A DNA stretch of 61,233 nucleotides from Pseudomonadota bacterium (GCA_963205115.1 CAUJHV010000008.1:1-61233), one strand, 5' to 3'. Counted from the stretch's first letter, positions 51,115 through 60,568 are shown. Translations and numbers: made by a program. Notes: a model not told the origin generated them from the sequence alone.

Positions 51115-52323
51115 TCAGTCATGCGTCCGCTCGGTGATGAACACCGTGCCGGTGAAGCTGGAGATGGCGCGCCCGTCCTCGTGTGTCACGTCCACACGCA
51201 CCACCGACAGCCGCCGGGAGCGCGAGACCTCGTAGGCGCGCGCCAGCAGCGTGTCACCCGCGCGCGCCGGTGCCTGGTAGGTGATGTGCGCGTCGATGCC
51301 GGCGGCCACCACGCCGTGCGAGTTGCTGGCCAGGCCGAAGGCCGTGTCGGCCAGCGTGAAGATCACGCCGCCGTGACAGGTGCGGTTGAAGTTGAGATGC
51401 TCGTCGGTGAGTGTCAGCCTCAGTTCCACGTGCCCGGCCGAGGCCGCCGTGCAGCGGATGCCCGTGCGGCGCACCCAGGGGTCGGCCGCGGCCAGGCGCA
51501 TGACACGCTCGCCTTCGGGCGTGCGCGCGGCCTGCAGACGCCGGCCGCGACCGGTGGCCGCCGCGTGCGCCAGCGCGGCATCCACCAGCTCGGCCACGCC
51601 GCTGCCCTGCGTGGCGCTGGTGGCGATGACCGGCACCTTCCACGCGCCGGCGCCCTGGGCGGCGCGCAGGTGCAGCATGTCGCGCAGGTCCTTGGCGGTG
51701 ACGGTGGCCAGCGGCAGGTCGGCCTTGGTCACGGCAAGGACGTCGGCAATTTCCAGAATGCCGGCCTTGATCGCCTGCACCTCGTCGCCCAGGCCCGGCG
51801 GACAGGCCACGATGCGGGTATCGGCCAGCCGCATGATCTCGACTTCCGACTGCCCCGCGCCCACGGTCTCGACGATGACGGTATCGAAGCCGGCCGCGTC
51901 GAAGATGTCGACGATGCCGCGCGTGGTGGGCGACAGCCCGCCCAGGTGGCCGCGCGAAGCCACCGATCGGATGAAGACGTCGGGGTGCGCGCCGTGCTCG
52001 CCCATGCGCACGCGGTCGCCCAGCACCGCGCCGCCGGTCAGCGGGCTGGAGGGGTCGACCGCCACGACGGCGACCGTCTGGCCGCGCCGCAGCAGCTCAC
52101 CCAGCAGGGCATGCACGAGCGTGGACTTGCCGGCGCCCGGGCTGCCCGTCAGGCCCAGCACCTGCGCGCGTCCGAGGTGCGGTGCCAGCGCATTCAGGAA
52201 ACCGGGCACGCCGGATGCCCCTTGCTCCACCGCGCTGATGGCGCGGGCCACCGCACGCCGCTGGCCGGCGAGCACCGGCTCGAGCCACGGGTGTGCCACC
52301 GGGGTATCGGACAAGTCGGTCAC
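51115..52323 (-). CDS. MeaB/ArgK-type G-protein chaperone fused to a PaaI-type thioesterase
   Basis: A 402-aa fusion. Seen: residues 1-270, a MeaB/ArgK GTPase with P-loop GSPGAGKS (60-67), switch [29 protein letters not shown], and [10 protein letters not shown] and NKAD-like VTKADLP; residues about 285-402, a hotdog thioesterase of the PaaI/DUF4442 type with [21 protein letters not shown]. MeaB loads and protects B12-dependent mutases; a thioesterase could hydrolyse stalled acyl-CoA. The start is GTG overlapping the mutase stop. I do not know a described MeaB-thioesterase fusion. Confidence 0.9.
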   Translation of the reverse strand: MTDLSDTPVAHPWLEPVLAGQRRAVARAISAVEQGASGVPGFLNALAPHLGRAQVLGLTGSPGAGKSTLVHALLGELLRRGQTVAVVAVDPSSPLTGGAVLGDRVRMGEHGAHPDVFIRSVASRGHLGGLSPTTRGIVDIFDAAGFDTVIVETVGAGQSEVEIMRLADTRIVACPPGLGDEVQAIKAGILEIADVLAVTKADLPLATVTAKDLRDMLHLRAAQGAGAWKVPVIATSATQGSGVAELVDAALAHAAATGRGRRLQAARTPEGERVMRLAAADPWVRRTGIRCTAASAGHVELRLTLTDEHLNFNRTCHGGVIFTLADTAFGLASNSHGVVAAGIDAHITYQAPARAGDTLLARAYEVSRSRRLSVVRVDVTHEDGRAISSFTGTVFITERTHD

Positions 52324-53990
52324 ACGACGGCCTGCACGTGACCGAAGCCCAGCTCCTGGCGCAGCCGGCCGCAGATCTCGCCATGGGTGACGCCCACTTC
52401 CGCGGCTTCCACGACACGGCCGAAGAGGTTGTCCGCGGGGTCGGCCGCGGCGCGCGACAGCGCATCCAGCGCGCGCTGCACCTCGGCCTGCGAGCGGCCC
52501 TCGCGCTTGAAGGCGACAAAGTCGTCCACATGCGCCTGCATCGCGGCGCGATCGGGCCGTGCGTTGATGGGCCGCGCGCTGCGGTCTTCGGCTACCTGGT
52601 AGGCGTTGACGCCCACGACGGTCTGCTCGCCGCTGTCCACCTGGGCCTGGAAGCGCCGGGCCGATTCGCCGATCATGCGCTGCACCAGCCCGCTCTCCAC
52701 GGCCTTGTACATGCCGCCGGCGTCGTCGACCAGGGCCATGATGCGCTCGATCTCGGCTTCCATCTGGTCGGTGAGTGCCTCCACGTAGTGGCTGCCGCCC
52801 AGCGGGTCGATCACGTCGGTGAGGTGGGCCTCTTCACGCAGGATGTTCTGCGTGGCGATGGCGATGCGCGCGCCGAATTCGGTGGGGCAGGACAAGGCCT
52901 CGTCGTAGGCATCGGTGTGCATGGACTGCAGGCCGCCGAAGATGCCGGCCATGGCCTGCACGGTGACACGCGCGACGTTGTTCAGCGGCTGCTGGCGCGT
53001 GAGGTCCACGCCCGAGGTCTGGCCGTGGAACTTGAAGCGCCAGCTGCGCGGGTCCTTGGCGCCCAGACGCTCCTTGGTCACCTTGGCCCAGATGCGCCGC
53101 GCGGCGCGGAACTTGGCCACTTCCTCGAAGAAGCTGATCGAGATGTCGAAGAAGAAGGTGAAGCGCGGCAGGAAGTCGTCCGGGTCCATGCCACGCGCGA
53201 TGCAGTCCTGGGCGTTCTGGATGGCCGTGCTCAGCGTGAAGGCCACCGCTTCCGCCGGGTTGGCGCCGGCCTGCTGCATGTGCTGGCCCACCACCGACAT
53301 CGGGTTCCACTTCGGCACGTGCTGGTTGCAGAAGGCGATGTGGTCGACCAGGATGCGCCGCGCGCCCGGCAGCGCGATGCGGAAGAACATGTGGTTGGCC
53401 ACGTAGTGGCTGAGGTAGTCGCTCTGGTTGCTGGTGCCGCTGACCCGCGACCAGGGCGTGCCGCGCTTCTTCGCCGCGGCCAGCATGAAGGCCAGCAGCG
53501 TGAAGGGCGACGGGTCGTTCATCGCGCACGAGGTCGTGGCCAGGTCCACGCCGCGCAGCGCGCGGTCCATGTGGTCGGCGGTGTTGACGACGGTGCCGCA
53601 GGTGCCCAGCAGCTCGATGTGCGACTCGTCCATGTCGTAGCCGCGGAAGACCGAATTGCACGGGATGAGCGACACGGCCGTGGCGCCCTGCGCCAGGATG
53701 CCCAGCAGGCGCTCGTTGTATTCGGCCGGCGTGCCCAGGCCGATGAGCTGGCGCTGCGTCCAGGTGCGGCCGCGGTGCATGGTGGCGTAGATGCCGCGGG
53801 TGTAGGGCGCCTGACCCGGCAGGCCTTCTTCGCCCAGGCGCGGTGTCCAGTCCGCTGCCGTGTACAGCGGTTTGATCGGCAGGCCCGAGCGGTTGCGCAC
53901 CGCGCGGTCGGTGCCGATCTGCTGCGCGTAGTCCTGCTGCCACTGCGCCAGCGCGGCGTGGCTCATCGGTGCATCGAAGGGTTTGTTCAT
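52320..53990 (-). CDS. B12-dependent acyl-CoA mutase, large (substrate) subunit
   Basis: A 556-aa methylmalonyl-CoA-mutase-family subunit that lacks the B12-binding domain (supplied by the next gene). Seen: the TIM-barrel core with [29 protein letters not shown] (active His kept), and [11 protein letters not shown]. Aligned by eye with Propionibacterium methylmalonyl-CoA mutase, the carboxylate-holding Tyr89 is His and Arg207 is Asn. Methylmalonyl-CoA is therefore unlikely; a mono-acyl-CoA such as isobutyryl-, 2-hydroxyisobutyryl- or pivalyl-CoA is more plausible (inference). Followed by its MeaB chaperone. Confidence 0.92.
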   Translation of the reverse strand: MNKPFDAPMSHAALAQWQQDYAQQIGTDRAVRNRSGLPIKPLYTAADWTPRLGEEGLPGQAPYTRGIYATMHRGRTWTQRQLIGLGTPAEYNERLLGILAQGATAVSLIPCNSVFRGYDMDESHIELLGTCGTVVNTADHMDRALRGVDLATTSCAMNDPSPFTLLAFMLAAAKKRGTPWSRVSGTSNQSDYLSHYVANHMFFRIALPGARRILVDHIAFCNQHVPKWNPMSVVGQHMQQAGANPAEAVAFTLSTAIQNAQDCIARGMDPDDFLPRFTFFFDISISFFEEVAKFRAARRIWAKVTKERLGAKDPRSWRFKFHGQTSGVDLTRQQPLNNVARVTVQAMAGIFGGLQSMHTDAYDEALSCPTEFGARIAIATQNILREEAHLTDVIDPLGGSHYVEALTDQMEAEIERIMALVDDAGGMYKAVESGLVQRMIGESARRFQAQVDSGEQTVVGVNAYQVAEDRSARPINARPDRAAMQAHVDDFVAFKREGRSQAEVQRALDALSRAAADPADNLFGRVVEAAEVGVTHGEICGRLRQELGFGHVQAVV

Positions 53991-54006
53991 GGCTGTTCTC
54001 CAGGGC

Positions 54007-54435
54007 TCAGGCGGACGCGGCACGTTGCTGCCTGACCTGGGCAGCTGCGTCGCGGACATAAGTGGCGATGTCATCGAGCGCGCTGCCGGGGTGGAAGACC
54101 CGCGCCACGCCCGCATCCAGCAGCATCTGCTCGTCCTCGTCCGGCACGATGCCGCCCACGATCACGCACACGTCGCCCAGGCCGGCTTCGCGCAGCGCGG
54201 TCATGAGCTTGGGCACGATGAGATGGTCGGTGGCCAGCGACGAGATGCCGATCACGTCGACGTCTTCTTCCGTGGCCAGCTTGACCACGGTGGCAATCTC
54301 CTGCCAGGGCGGGGTGTAGATCACCTCCATGCCGGCGTCGCGCAGGGCGGCGGCCACGATGCGGCTGCCGCGGTCGTGGCCATCGAAGCCGATCTTGGTG
54401 ACCAGCACCTTGGGAATGCATGTCGCGTCGCTCAT
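54007..54435 (-). CDS. B12-binding small subunit of acyl-CoA mutase
   Basis: A 142-aa cobalamin-binding domain. Seen: the base-off His motif D-x-H-x-x-G in [10 protein letters not shown] (Asp18, His20, Gly23), then ISSLATDH and VGGIVPDED, the remaining B12-fold landmarks. It complements the large subunit 16 bases downstream. The ATG overlaps the TetR stop as ATGA, so the regulator and mutase are co-transcribed. Confidence 0.95.
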   Translation of the reverse strand: MSDATCIPKVLVTKIGFDGHDRGSRIVAAALRDAGMEVIYTPPWQEIATVVKLATEEDVDVIGISSLATDHLIVPKLMTALREAGLGDVCVIVGGIVPDEDEQMLLDAGVARVFHPGSALDDIATYVRDAAAQVRQQRAASA

Positions 54436-55052
54436 GAGCGTGCCTCCGTGCCTTGACGCAGCAAGGCCATGAATTGCCGCGCCAGACTGCGCGGCGAAGA
54501 AGGGCCATCCGGCCGGTACCAGTTCTGGGCCCAGTTCAGCGCACCCAGCAGCAGCAGGCGCAGGGCCTTGCGGTCGCTGCGGCGTGGCAGGGGCAGGGCA
54601 TCGGTGAGCCCGGCCCACAAGGCCTCGTAGCGGTCGCGTTCCTGCACCAGGCGCTGGTTCGCGGCCACGACATCGGCGGGGCGCACACGCACCACCACGC
54701 GCGCATAGTCGTCGTCCCGCAGGATGGCTTCCAGATGGGCCACGCAGGCCGCTTCCAGCCGAGTCCAGGGATCGTCCAGCGGTTCGACGGCCGCCTGCAC
54801 GGCCCCGCAGATCTGGTCGACGCCACGCGTATAGACGGCCACCAGCAGGTCTTCCTTGGTGGCGAAGTGGCAGTACAGCGAACCCGGCAGGATGCCCACG
54901 GCCTGCGCAATGTCGCGGATGGTGGTGCCCTGGTAGCCCTGCGCGCAGAACAGCCGCGCGGCGGCGTCCAGGATCTGCGGCAAGCGGCTGTCGGCATGGG
55001 CCACCTTGGGCCTGGCCGGGCCGGCCGCGGACTTGCGCAGGGCTGCGGTCAT
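54432..55052 (-). CDS. TetR-family regulator of the acyl-CoA mutase cluster
   Basis: A 206-aa TetR regulator. Seen: the N-terminal HTH RLPQILDAAARLFCAQGYQGTTIRDIAQAVGILPGSLYCHFATKEDLLVAVY and a helical ligand-binding domain. It resembles fatty-acid/acyl-CoA responsive TetR proteins. I chose the ATG at 55052; the frame is open upstream but unlike the family. First gene of the minus operon, divergent from the thiolase gene across 279 bases with a candidate operator. Confidence 0.92.
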   Translation of the reverse strand: MTAALRKSAAGPARPKVAHADSRLPQILDAAARLFCAQGYQGTTIRDIAQAVGILPGSLYCHFATKEDLLVAVYTRGVDQICGAVQAAVEPLDDPWTRLEAACVAHLEAILRDDDYARVVVRVRPADVVAANQRLVQERDRYEALWAGLTDALPLPRRSDRKALRLLLLGALNWAQNWYRPDGPSSPRSLARQFMALLRQGTEARS

Positions 55053-55257
55053 GCGCAAGCCCGCCCGGCCGCAGGCACCGTCTGCCGTGCAACCTGAGCT
55101 GTCGCCTGCGCAGCGGTCCGAGCCAGCGTCCGCACCAACGACCGCAGCTGCACCTGTTCTCGCGCGGATGGCAGCTTCGGATGCGTCACAGGCGGTCTCC
55201 TGTCGATGGGAAGGCGGGCGCCGCGGCACACGGCTGCGGCGCATCTTAACAATCAAC

Positions 55258-55270
55258 TGTTTTCTAAACA
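55258..55270. promoter_or_regulatory. TGTTT-TCT-AAACA candidate TetR operator
   Basis: A perfect 5-3-5 inverted repeat in the only AT-rich patch (about 55245-55290) of the tetR-thiolase gap. A -10-like TATAGT (55283-55288) for the thiolase gene follows, so a bound regulator would block the -35 region. The rest of the gap shows no clear signal. Confidence 0.45.
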
Positions 55271-55331
55271 ACGCGATCTGTCTATAGTCGAGCTCATCGC
55301 AAACCCGCGCAACCACGCCCCGGCGGCTGCC

Positions 55332-56531
55332 ATGACTTTCACCGACATCATCCTCAGCGCCGGCGCGCGTACGCCCTTCGGCGACTTCGGCAAGAGCCTG
55401 CGCGACGTGCCCCTGTCCACGATGGGCGTGCATGTCGTCCAGGCGAGCCTCGCCCGTGCAGGCCTGCAGGCCGCGCAGGTGGACCATCTGGTGTTCGGCG
55501 CCACGGCGCAGGTCGATCACGACGCCGTGTTCGTCAGCCGCAAGATCGCGCTGAACGCCGGCCTGCCGGAAGACAGCTCGGCGCTGGGCGTGGTGCGCGC
55601 CTGCGGCACGGGCTCGCAGGCCATCGTCAGCGCGGCGCAGCAGATCCAGTCCGGCCACAGCGAGATCGCGCTGGCCGTGGGCGGCGAGAACTACTCGCGG
55701 GTGCCCTACCTGGCGCACCAGGTGCGCTGGGGCGCGCAGCGCGGCCCCTTCGAATTTGTCGACGGGCTGGACTACATCTACCGCTGCCCCTTCACGCGCG
55801 AACTCATGGGCGACACCGCCGAGAACCTCACCGCGCGCTTCGGCTACACGCGCCAGGCGATGGACGACTGGGGCCTGATGAGCCAGCAGCGCGCCGGCGC
55901 GGCCATGGCCTCGGGCTTCCTGGCGCGGCAGATCGCGCCGATCGACGTGCCGCAGGGCAAGGGACTGACACGCCGGTTCGAGGCGGACGAGTTTCCGCGC
56001 CCGGCCATCACGCGCGAGAAGCTGGCGAGTCTGAAGCCGGCGTTTCGCAAGGATGGCCAGGGCCAGGTCACGGCCGGCAATTCCAGCGGCGTCACCGACG
56101 GTGCCGCGTCATTGGTGGTCGCCGGCCGCACGGCCGCGCAGGCCGCCGGCATCCCGCTGGAAGCCCGGCTGGTCGATTGGGCCGTGGTCGGTGTCGCGCC
56201 GGAGATCATGGGCGCCGGCCCGGTGCCGGCCATCCAGAAGCTCCTCAAGCGCACCGGCCTGCGCATCGAGGACATCGACTACTGGGAGATCAACGAGGCC
56301 TTCGCCGTGGTCAACCTGCACGCCGAGGCGCAGCTGGGTATTCCGCGCGTGCGCACCAACCTGTACGGCGGCGGCATCAGCATCGGCCACCCGCCCGGCG
56401 CCACCGGCATCCGCATGACGATCACGGCCATGCACCACCTGGCCGATACCGGCGGGCGCTATGCCGTGATCAGCATGTGCCTGGGTTCGGGCATGGGCAT
56501 GGCCACGCTGATCGAGAACCTGCGGCGCTGA
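55332..56531 (+). CDS. Acetyl-CoA acetyltransferase/thiolase
   Basis: A 399-aa thiolase. Seen: the acyl-carrying Cys91 (VRACGTGSQAIVSA), NEAFAVVNLHAE, GGGISIGHPPGATG with the active His, and the second Cys in SMCLGSGMG. The GH-P-P (not GHP-I/L) and the VNLHAE variant are mild oddities. It probably makes the final thiolytic cleavage for the acid degraded by the divergent operon. I chose the ATG at 55332. Confidence 0.94.
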   Translation: MTFTDIILSAGARTPFGDFGKSLRDVPLSTMGVHVVQASLARAGLQAAQVDHLVFGATAQVDHDAVFVSRKIALNAGLPEDSSALGVVRACGTGSQAIVSAAQQIQSGHSEIALAVGGENYSRVPYLAHQVRWGAQRGPFEFVDGLDYIYRCPFTRELMGDTAENLTARFGYTRQAMDDWGLMSQQRAGAAMASGFLARQIAPIDVPQGKGLTRRFEADEFPRPAITREKLASLKPAFRKDGQGQVTAGNSSGVTDGAASLVVAGRTAAQAAGIPLEARLVDWAVVGVAPEIMGAGPVPAIQKLLKRTGLRIEDIDYWEINEAFAVVNLHAEAQLGIPRVRTNLYGGGISIGHPPGATGIRMTITAMHHLADTGGRYAVISMCLGSGMGMATLIENLRR

Positions 56532-56533
56532 TC

Positions 56534-56553
56534 ACCGGGCCTGCAGACCCGGT
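56534..56553. terminator. Hairpin between convergent thiolase and HbpS-like genes
   Basis: ACCGGG and CCCGGT (6-bp stem, 8-base loop) lie in the 36-base gap between two convergent stops. Placement suggests a shared bidirectional terminator, although no T-run follows. Confidence 0.45.
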
Positions 56554-56567
56554 CGGCGCGCCGTGGT

Positions 56568-57062
56568 TCAGAACTCGATCGCGTCGGCAATGGCCTTGAT
56601 GCCGGCCTTCGCGCAGGCGTCGTCGGCCTCGCCACCCGGGCCGCCGGAAACGCCAATGGCGCCCAGCACATTGCCACCCGCCTGGATGACCTGGCCACCG
56701 CCGGCCGCGATCACGCGCGGCAGCGCGCGGATGCCGCTCATCGGGCGGCCCGGTTGCGTCTCCGCGCCCAGTGAGGCCGTGTCGGTGCGGAAGCTCGCCG
56801 CCGTCCAGGCCTTGTTGGTGGCCATGTCCACCGTGTGTGCGCCGGCAAAGCGGTCGCGCAGCAGCACCTGCGGCAGGCCGTGTCGGTCGCTCACCACCAC
56901 GGCGATCTGGAAGCCCTGCTTGCGGCAGCTGTCCAGCGCCGCGCGCGCGGCCGTCAGCGCGGCCTCGGGGGTCAGCAGCCGGGTCGTGTAGGTGGCTTCC
57001 TGGGCCAGGGCGGCCGTGCAGGCCAGGCTGGCGACGGCCAGGGTCAGGTGTCGAACGAACAT
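56568..57062 (-). CDS. GlcG/HbpS family heme-binding-like periplasmic protein
   Basis: A 164-aa exported protein of the GlcG/HbpS (DUF336) family. Seen: a signal peptide (FVRHLTLAVASLACTAALAQ), then LLTPEAALTAARAALDSCRKQGFQIAVVVSDRHG, RAFxGAHT-like DRFAGAHTVDMATNKAWTAAS, and GGGQVIQAGGNVLGAIGVSGGPGGEADDACAKAG. I chose the second ATG (57062), seven bases after AGGAG. It follows soxB by 82 bases on the same strand and may be the last gene of the sox operon. Ligand (heme or other) unproven. Confidence 0.88.
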   Translation of the reverse strand: MFVRHLTLAVASLACTAALAQEATYTTRLLTPEAALTAARAALDSCRKQGFQIAVVVSDRHGLPQVLLRDRFAGAHTVDMATNKAWTAASFRTDTASLGAETQPGRPMSGIRALPRVIAAGGGQVIQAGGNVLGAIGVSGGPGGEADDACAKAGIKAIADAIEF

Positions 57063-57144
57063 GCGCATCTCCTGTGGGCGAGGCTGACGTTCGACGTCAG
57101 CGGCTCATTGGCGCGCGCCGCGACGCGGCCCGCGTTGACAAAAA

Positions 57145-58917
57145 TCAGGCCAGGCCGGGATTGCCGGCCACGCCGACGAGCTGTGGCGTGTTGATGCGAC
57201 GGGCCTTCACGTGCCCACCGCTCTGCGCCTTCAACCAGGTTTCCAACAGCTCCCACACCGGCTTGTTGCCAGCCTTGGAGGCCTCTTCGGCCACCGGTGC
57301 CCAGCCCGCCACCTTGTAGGTCTTGGCGGCTTCGATGGGCTTGCCGGCCAGGCGCATGTCGCCGATGCGCGCGCCCATCTTCTCGCCCGGGGTGATCGTG
57401 TACTGCAGCCCGCCCACGCGCACCATGTCCCCGCCCTGCTGGTAGTAGGGGTCGGGGTTGAAGAGGTTGTCGGCCACGTCCTCGAGGATGGTCTTGATCA
57501 TCTCGCCGGACATGTCGGTCACGGTGGCATAGGGGTAGGTGATGGCGACCTGGTCCATCATGAGTTCGCGCGTGATGACATCGCCCGGCAGCAGGCTGGT
57601 GCCCCAGCGGAAGCCGGGGCTGAAGGCGATCTGCGCGCCTTGCACGTCCATCAGCGCGTCGCACAGCAACTGGTCCCAGCTGCCGTTGAAATTGCCGCGG
57701 CGATAGAGCAGGCCGTCGGTGACCGCCAGCTTCTCGGCGAGCTTGCTCTCGTAGGGCGCGCGGATCTTCGCGATCAGCGCAGCCATCTCCGGGTCGGCCT
57801 TGAGCATGTTGGCGAAGATCGGCAGCAGCCGGTAGCGGAAGTCCGCCACCTTGCCGTCCTTGACGACAAAGTCCATCACGCCCAGGAACTTGCCGTTGCT
57901 GCCGGCGTTGGTCACCAGCGTCTTGCCGCCAGCATTGGCCACGGGGATGGCCACTGGCACCCCATCGTGCGTGTGGCCGCCGAAGATCGCGTCGATGCCA
58001 CGCACACGGCTGGCCATCTTCAGGTCGACGTCCATGCCGTTGTGCGAGAGCACGACGACGACCTGCGCGCCCTTGCCGCGCGCCTCGTCGACCATCTTCT
58101 GCATGTTCTCGTCCTGGATGCCGAACTCCCAGTCGGCGACCATGTAGCGCGGGTTGGCGATGGGCGTGTAGGGGAAGGCCTGGCCGACGATGGCGACCTT
58201 CACGCCGTTCATCTCGCGGATGACGTAGGGCTTGAAGACCGGGTCGCCGAAATCGTTGGTCTTGACGTTCTGGGCGACGAAGTCGACGCGGTGCGCCGCC
58301 GCACCGCCTCCCGATCCGCCCGCAAAGTCCTTCTCGACGATCTCCTTGACCCGCTTCATGCCGTAGGTGAATTCCCAGTGGCCGGTCATCACGTCGACCG
58401 TCAGCGCCTTGCAGGCGTCGACCATGTCCTGCGCGTTCGTCCACAGGCTGGTGGCGCTGCCTTGCCAGGTGTCGCCGCCGTCCAGCAGCAGCGCGCCGGG
58501 GCGGCTGGCCTTCAGGCGCTTGACCAGCGTGGCCATGTGCGCAAAGCCACCAACCTTGCCGTAGCGGCGCGCGGCCTTCTCGAAATCGAGGAAGGTGTAC
58601 GCCGCGGCCAGCGGCGTGCCCGCGGGAACGCCGGCTTTCTTCAACAGGTGCTCGCCCACCAGGTGCGGCAACTGGCCCAGCATCGAGCCCAGGCCGAGGT
58701 TGACACTGGGCTCTCGGAAGTGGATGGGCATGAGCTGCGCGTGGCAGTCGGTCATGTGCAGGAAGCTCACATGGCCAGCGCCGGTGCCCAGCGGTGGCAG
58801 GTCGTAGAGGCCCTGCTCGGCCGTGGCGGCATCGGCATCTTCATAGCGGGCCAGCCCCATGCCAGCCACGGCGGCGGCCGACAGCACCTGCAGGAATTCG
58901 CGCTTGCTCAGGCTCAT
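57145..58917 (-). CDS. soxB: SoxB thiosulfohydrolase
   Basis: SoxB, 590 aa, is the periplasmic di-manganese enzyme that hydrolyses sulfate from SoxY-bound thiosulfonate. Seen: a Tat-like leader (SLSKREFLQVLSAAAVAGMG), 5'-nucleotidase-type metal motifs (HMTDCHAQLMP, LLDGGDTWQGS, TGHWEFTYG, LSHNGMDVD, GGHTHDGVP) and normal length. The GHWEF form is characteristic of SoxB rather than ordinary nucleotidases. It lies 72 bases after soxX. Confidence 0.96.
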   Translation of the reverse strand: MSLSKREFLQVLSAAAVAGMGLARYEDADAATAEQGLYDLPPLGTGAGHVSFLHMTDCHAQLMPIHFREPSVNLGLGSMLGQLPHLVGEHLLKKAGVPAGTPLAAAYTFLDFEKAARRYGKVGGFAHMATLVKRLKASRPGALLLDGGDTWQGSATSLWTNAQDMVDACKALTVDVMTGHWEFTYGMKRVKEIVEKDFAGGSGGGAAAHRVDFVAQNVKTNDFGDPVFKPYVIREMNGVKVAIVGQAFPYTPIANPRYMVADWEFGIQDENMQKMVDEARGKGAQVVVVLSHNGMDVDLKMASRVRGIDAIFGGHTHDGVPVAIPVANAGGKTLVTNAGSNGKFLGVMDFVVKDGKVADFRYRLLPIFANMLKADPEMAALIAKIRAPYESKLAEKLAVTDGLLYRRGNFNGSWDQLLCDALMDVQGAQIAFSPGFRWGTSLLPGDVITRELMMDQVAITYPYATVTDMSGEMIKTILEDVADNLFNPDPYYQQGGDMVRVGGLQYTITPGEKMGARIGDMRLAGKPIEAAKTYKVAGWAPVAEEASKAGNKPVWELLETWLKAQSGGHVKARRINTPQLVGVAGNPGLA

Positions 58918-58989
58918 GATCAGTATTCGCTTATGTTCGAAATCGAAAGAAGCCCGGTCGCGGCGGGGTGCCGGCCGGGCTGTCGCGGC

Positions 58990-59661
58990 TTACTGGTTGA
59001 CGGGCGAAGCCGGGTCCAGCAGCAGGGCCATGATGTCGCGGATCTGGTCGGCGTCCAGCAGCTTCATATGGCCGAAGCGCGGCATGTTGGAACAGGCCGA
59101 ATAGGCCTTGGCGTTCCACAGCTTGCCCCAGGTGTACTGCACGATCGCGGCCGACGCCGGGTCGTCGATCTTCTTGACGCCGCGCAGCTTGCCGTAGTTC
59201 CACAGGCTCGGGCCGATCGTGCCGAAGGAGATCTCCTTCTTGTCGATCTGGTGGCAGTTGTAGCAATTGCCGCCGTTGTCCTTCGTGGCGGCAGACGGGT
59301 CGGTCCAGGTCATGCCGCGGCCGCTCTGCGCGAGCTTCTCGCCTTCTTTCCAGTTGCCCAGGTAGATGCCGTTGGCAGGCCACTGGATGCTGGCCAGCGA
59401 GTCGGCCTCGATGCGCTTGGCGGTGGGCTCGGCGGGCGGCTTGTCGGACGAGCAGGCGGCTTGCGCCATGTCCTGGTTGATGCGATCGGCCTTGGCGATG
59501 CCCTGGTCACGGAACGAGGCCTTCATCATGGCGTTCGCCTGGGCGTCCAGGGTGGCGCTGGAGACGGGGGCTGCCGGCGCGGCGCAGCCGGCCAGACCGG
59601 CGGCCGCCACCGCGGCGACCGCGGCTGCCAAGCTCTTGGCGAGGAGGAATGTGCTGCTCAT
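58990..59661 (-). CDS. soxX: SoxX monoheme c-type cytochrome, lipoprotein form
   Basis: SoxX, 223 aa, pairs with SoxA to link thiosulfate to SoxY. Seen: heme site CYNCH (Cys133-Cys136-His137), GPSLWNYG after it, and Met in CSNMPRFGH as sixth ligand. The leader MSSTFLLAKSLAAAVAAVAAAGLAGC carries a lipobox (lipid Cys26), so the protein may be membrane-tethered. A 90-residue region before the heme is longer than the classical SoxX. It starts 13 bases after soxA. Confidence 0.94.
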   Translation of the reverse strand: MSSTFLLAKSLAAAVAAVAAAGLAGCAAPAAPVSSATLDAQANAMMKASFRDQGIAKADRINQDMAQAACSSDKPPAEPTAKRIEADSLASIQWPANGIYLGNWKEGEKLAQSGRGMTWTDPSAATKDNGGNCYNCHQIDKKEISFGTIGPSLWNYGKLRGVKKIDDPASAAIVQYTWGKLWNAKAYSACSNMPRFGHMKLLDADQIRDIMALLLDPASPVNQ

Positions 59662-59674
59662 GGGCTTCTCCGCT

Positions 59675-60475
59675 TCAACGCTTGATGGCGGGCGCGATGG
59701 ACTCGGCACCCTTGGCATTCACGCCCATGTAGCTGCCCAGCGCGATGGTCACGTCGGACGCAAAACCCGGGTACGGAAAGCGCTGCTGGCGGAAGCAGTC
59801 GTTCAGGCGCAGCTGCATGCTCCACATCTGCCCGTTGGACACGCGGTATGCGGGCCAGGCGGCAAAGCCGATGCCGTCGCCGGGGTTCTTCGTGAGGTTG
59901 GGCAACTCCTGCAGGCGGATGCGCTTGCCTTCTTCGCCATGGCAGGACGCGCAGGAAAAATCGTGCGAGCCGCCGCGGAAGAAAAACGCACGCTTGCCCA
60001 GCTCGTAGAAGCGGCGCTCTTCGGCGTGGCCTTGCGGCAGGTTGAACTTCATGCCGCGCGATTCGGCCGCGATCCAGGTGGCCAGCGCGGTGACGTTGGT
60101 CTGTTCGCCGCGGCCGAAGGCGGTCTTGGCGATTTCTGCCGCGCTGAAACCTTGCAGTGTTTCCATGCAGGTCAGCAGCCGCGATTCCAGGTCCTGCACG
60201 CGGCCGATATCGGCAAAGTAGCGCGGCAGCGTGACGAACACACCCTTGACGACGCCCGGGCCCTGGCCCAGGTCACAGCGCTCCAGCGTGGCGTTCTTGG
60301 GACCGCGCTTCTGCTTCCACAGGCTTTCGCCCTTGGCCTCGAAGAGATCGGCCGGGTTGCCGTCCTCGAGCATCTTGCGGTACTCGGCGATGCCGTCGGC
60401 GGCCGATTTCTGGGCCTGTACCGAGACGGCGAGCGCCAGGGCGGCCAGGCCGGCGCTGATGTGAAGGATCTTCAA
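59675..60475 (-). CDS. soxA: SoxA c-type cytochrome, single CxxCH
   Basis: SoxA, 266 aa, is the catalytic partner of SoxX. Seen: a signal (KILHISAGLAALALAVSVQAQ), one heme site CASCH (Cys175-His179), and the persulfide-ligand Cys227 in NDCFRQQRFPYPG. The N-domain keeps Cys67 and Cys103, which probably form a disulfide where diheme SoxA has its first heme. The start is TTG at 60475, seven bases after GAGGAG; a competing out-of-frame ATG opens a two-codon frame that ends on this TTG. Confidence 0.93.
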   Translation of the reverse strand: MKILHISAGLAALALAVSVQAQKSAADGIAEYRKMLEDGNPADLFEAKGESLWKQKRGPKNATLERCDLGQGPGVVKGVFVTLPRYFADIGRVQDLESRLLTCMETLQGFSAAEIAKTAFGRGEQTNVTALATWIAAESRGMKFNLPQGHAEERRFYELGKRAFFFRGGSHDFSCASCHGEEGKRIRLQELPNLTKNPGDGIGFAAWPAYRVSNGQMWSMQLRLNDCFRQQRFPYPGFASDVTIALGSYMGVNAKGAESIAPAIKR

Positions 60476-60568
60476 AGCATGTCTCCTCGTCGGGAACGGC
60501 GTTTCAGGTTCGGGTCGAGCGACGCGCCCGCCGGATACGTGCCCGGCGGGTCGGAGGTGTGTGGTGGG

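Noticed and set aside
54432..55718. A 428-residue TetR protein extending across the thiolase start
   Set aside because: The extension is shadow coding opposite the thiolase; the TetR fold is complete from 55052.
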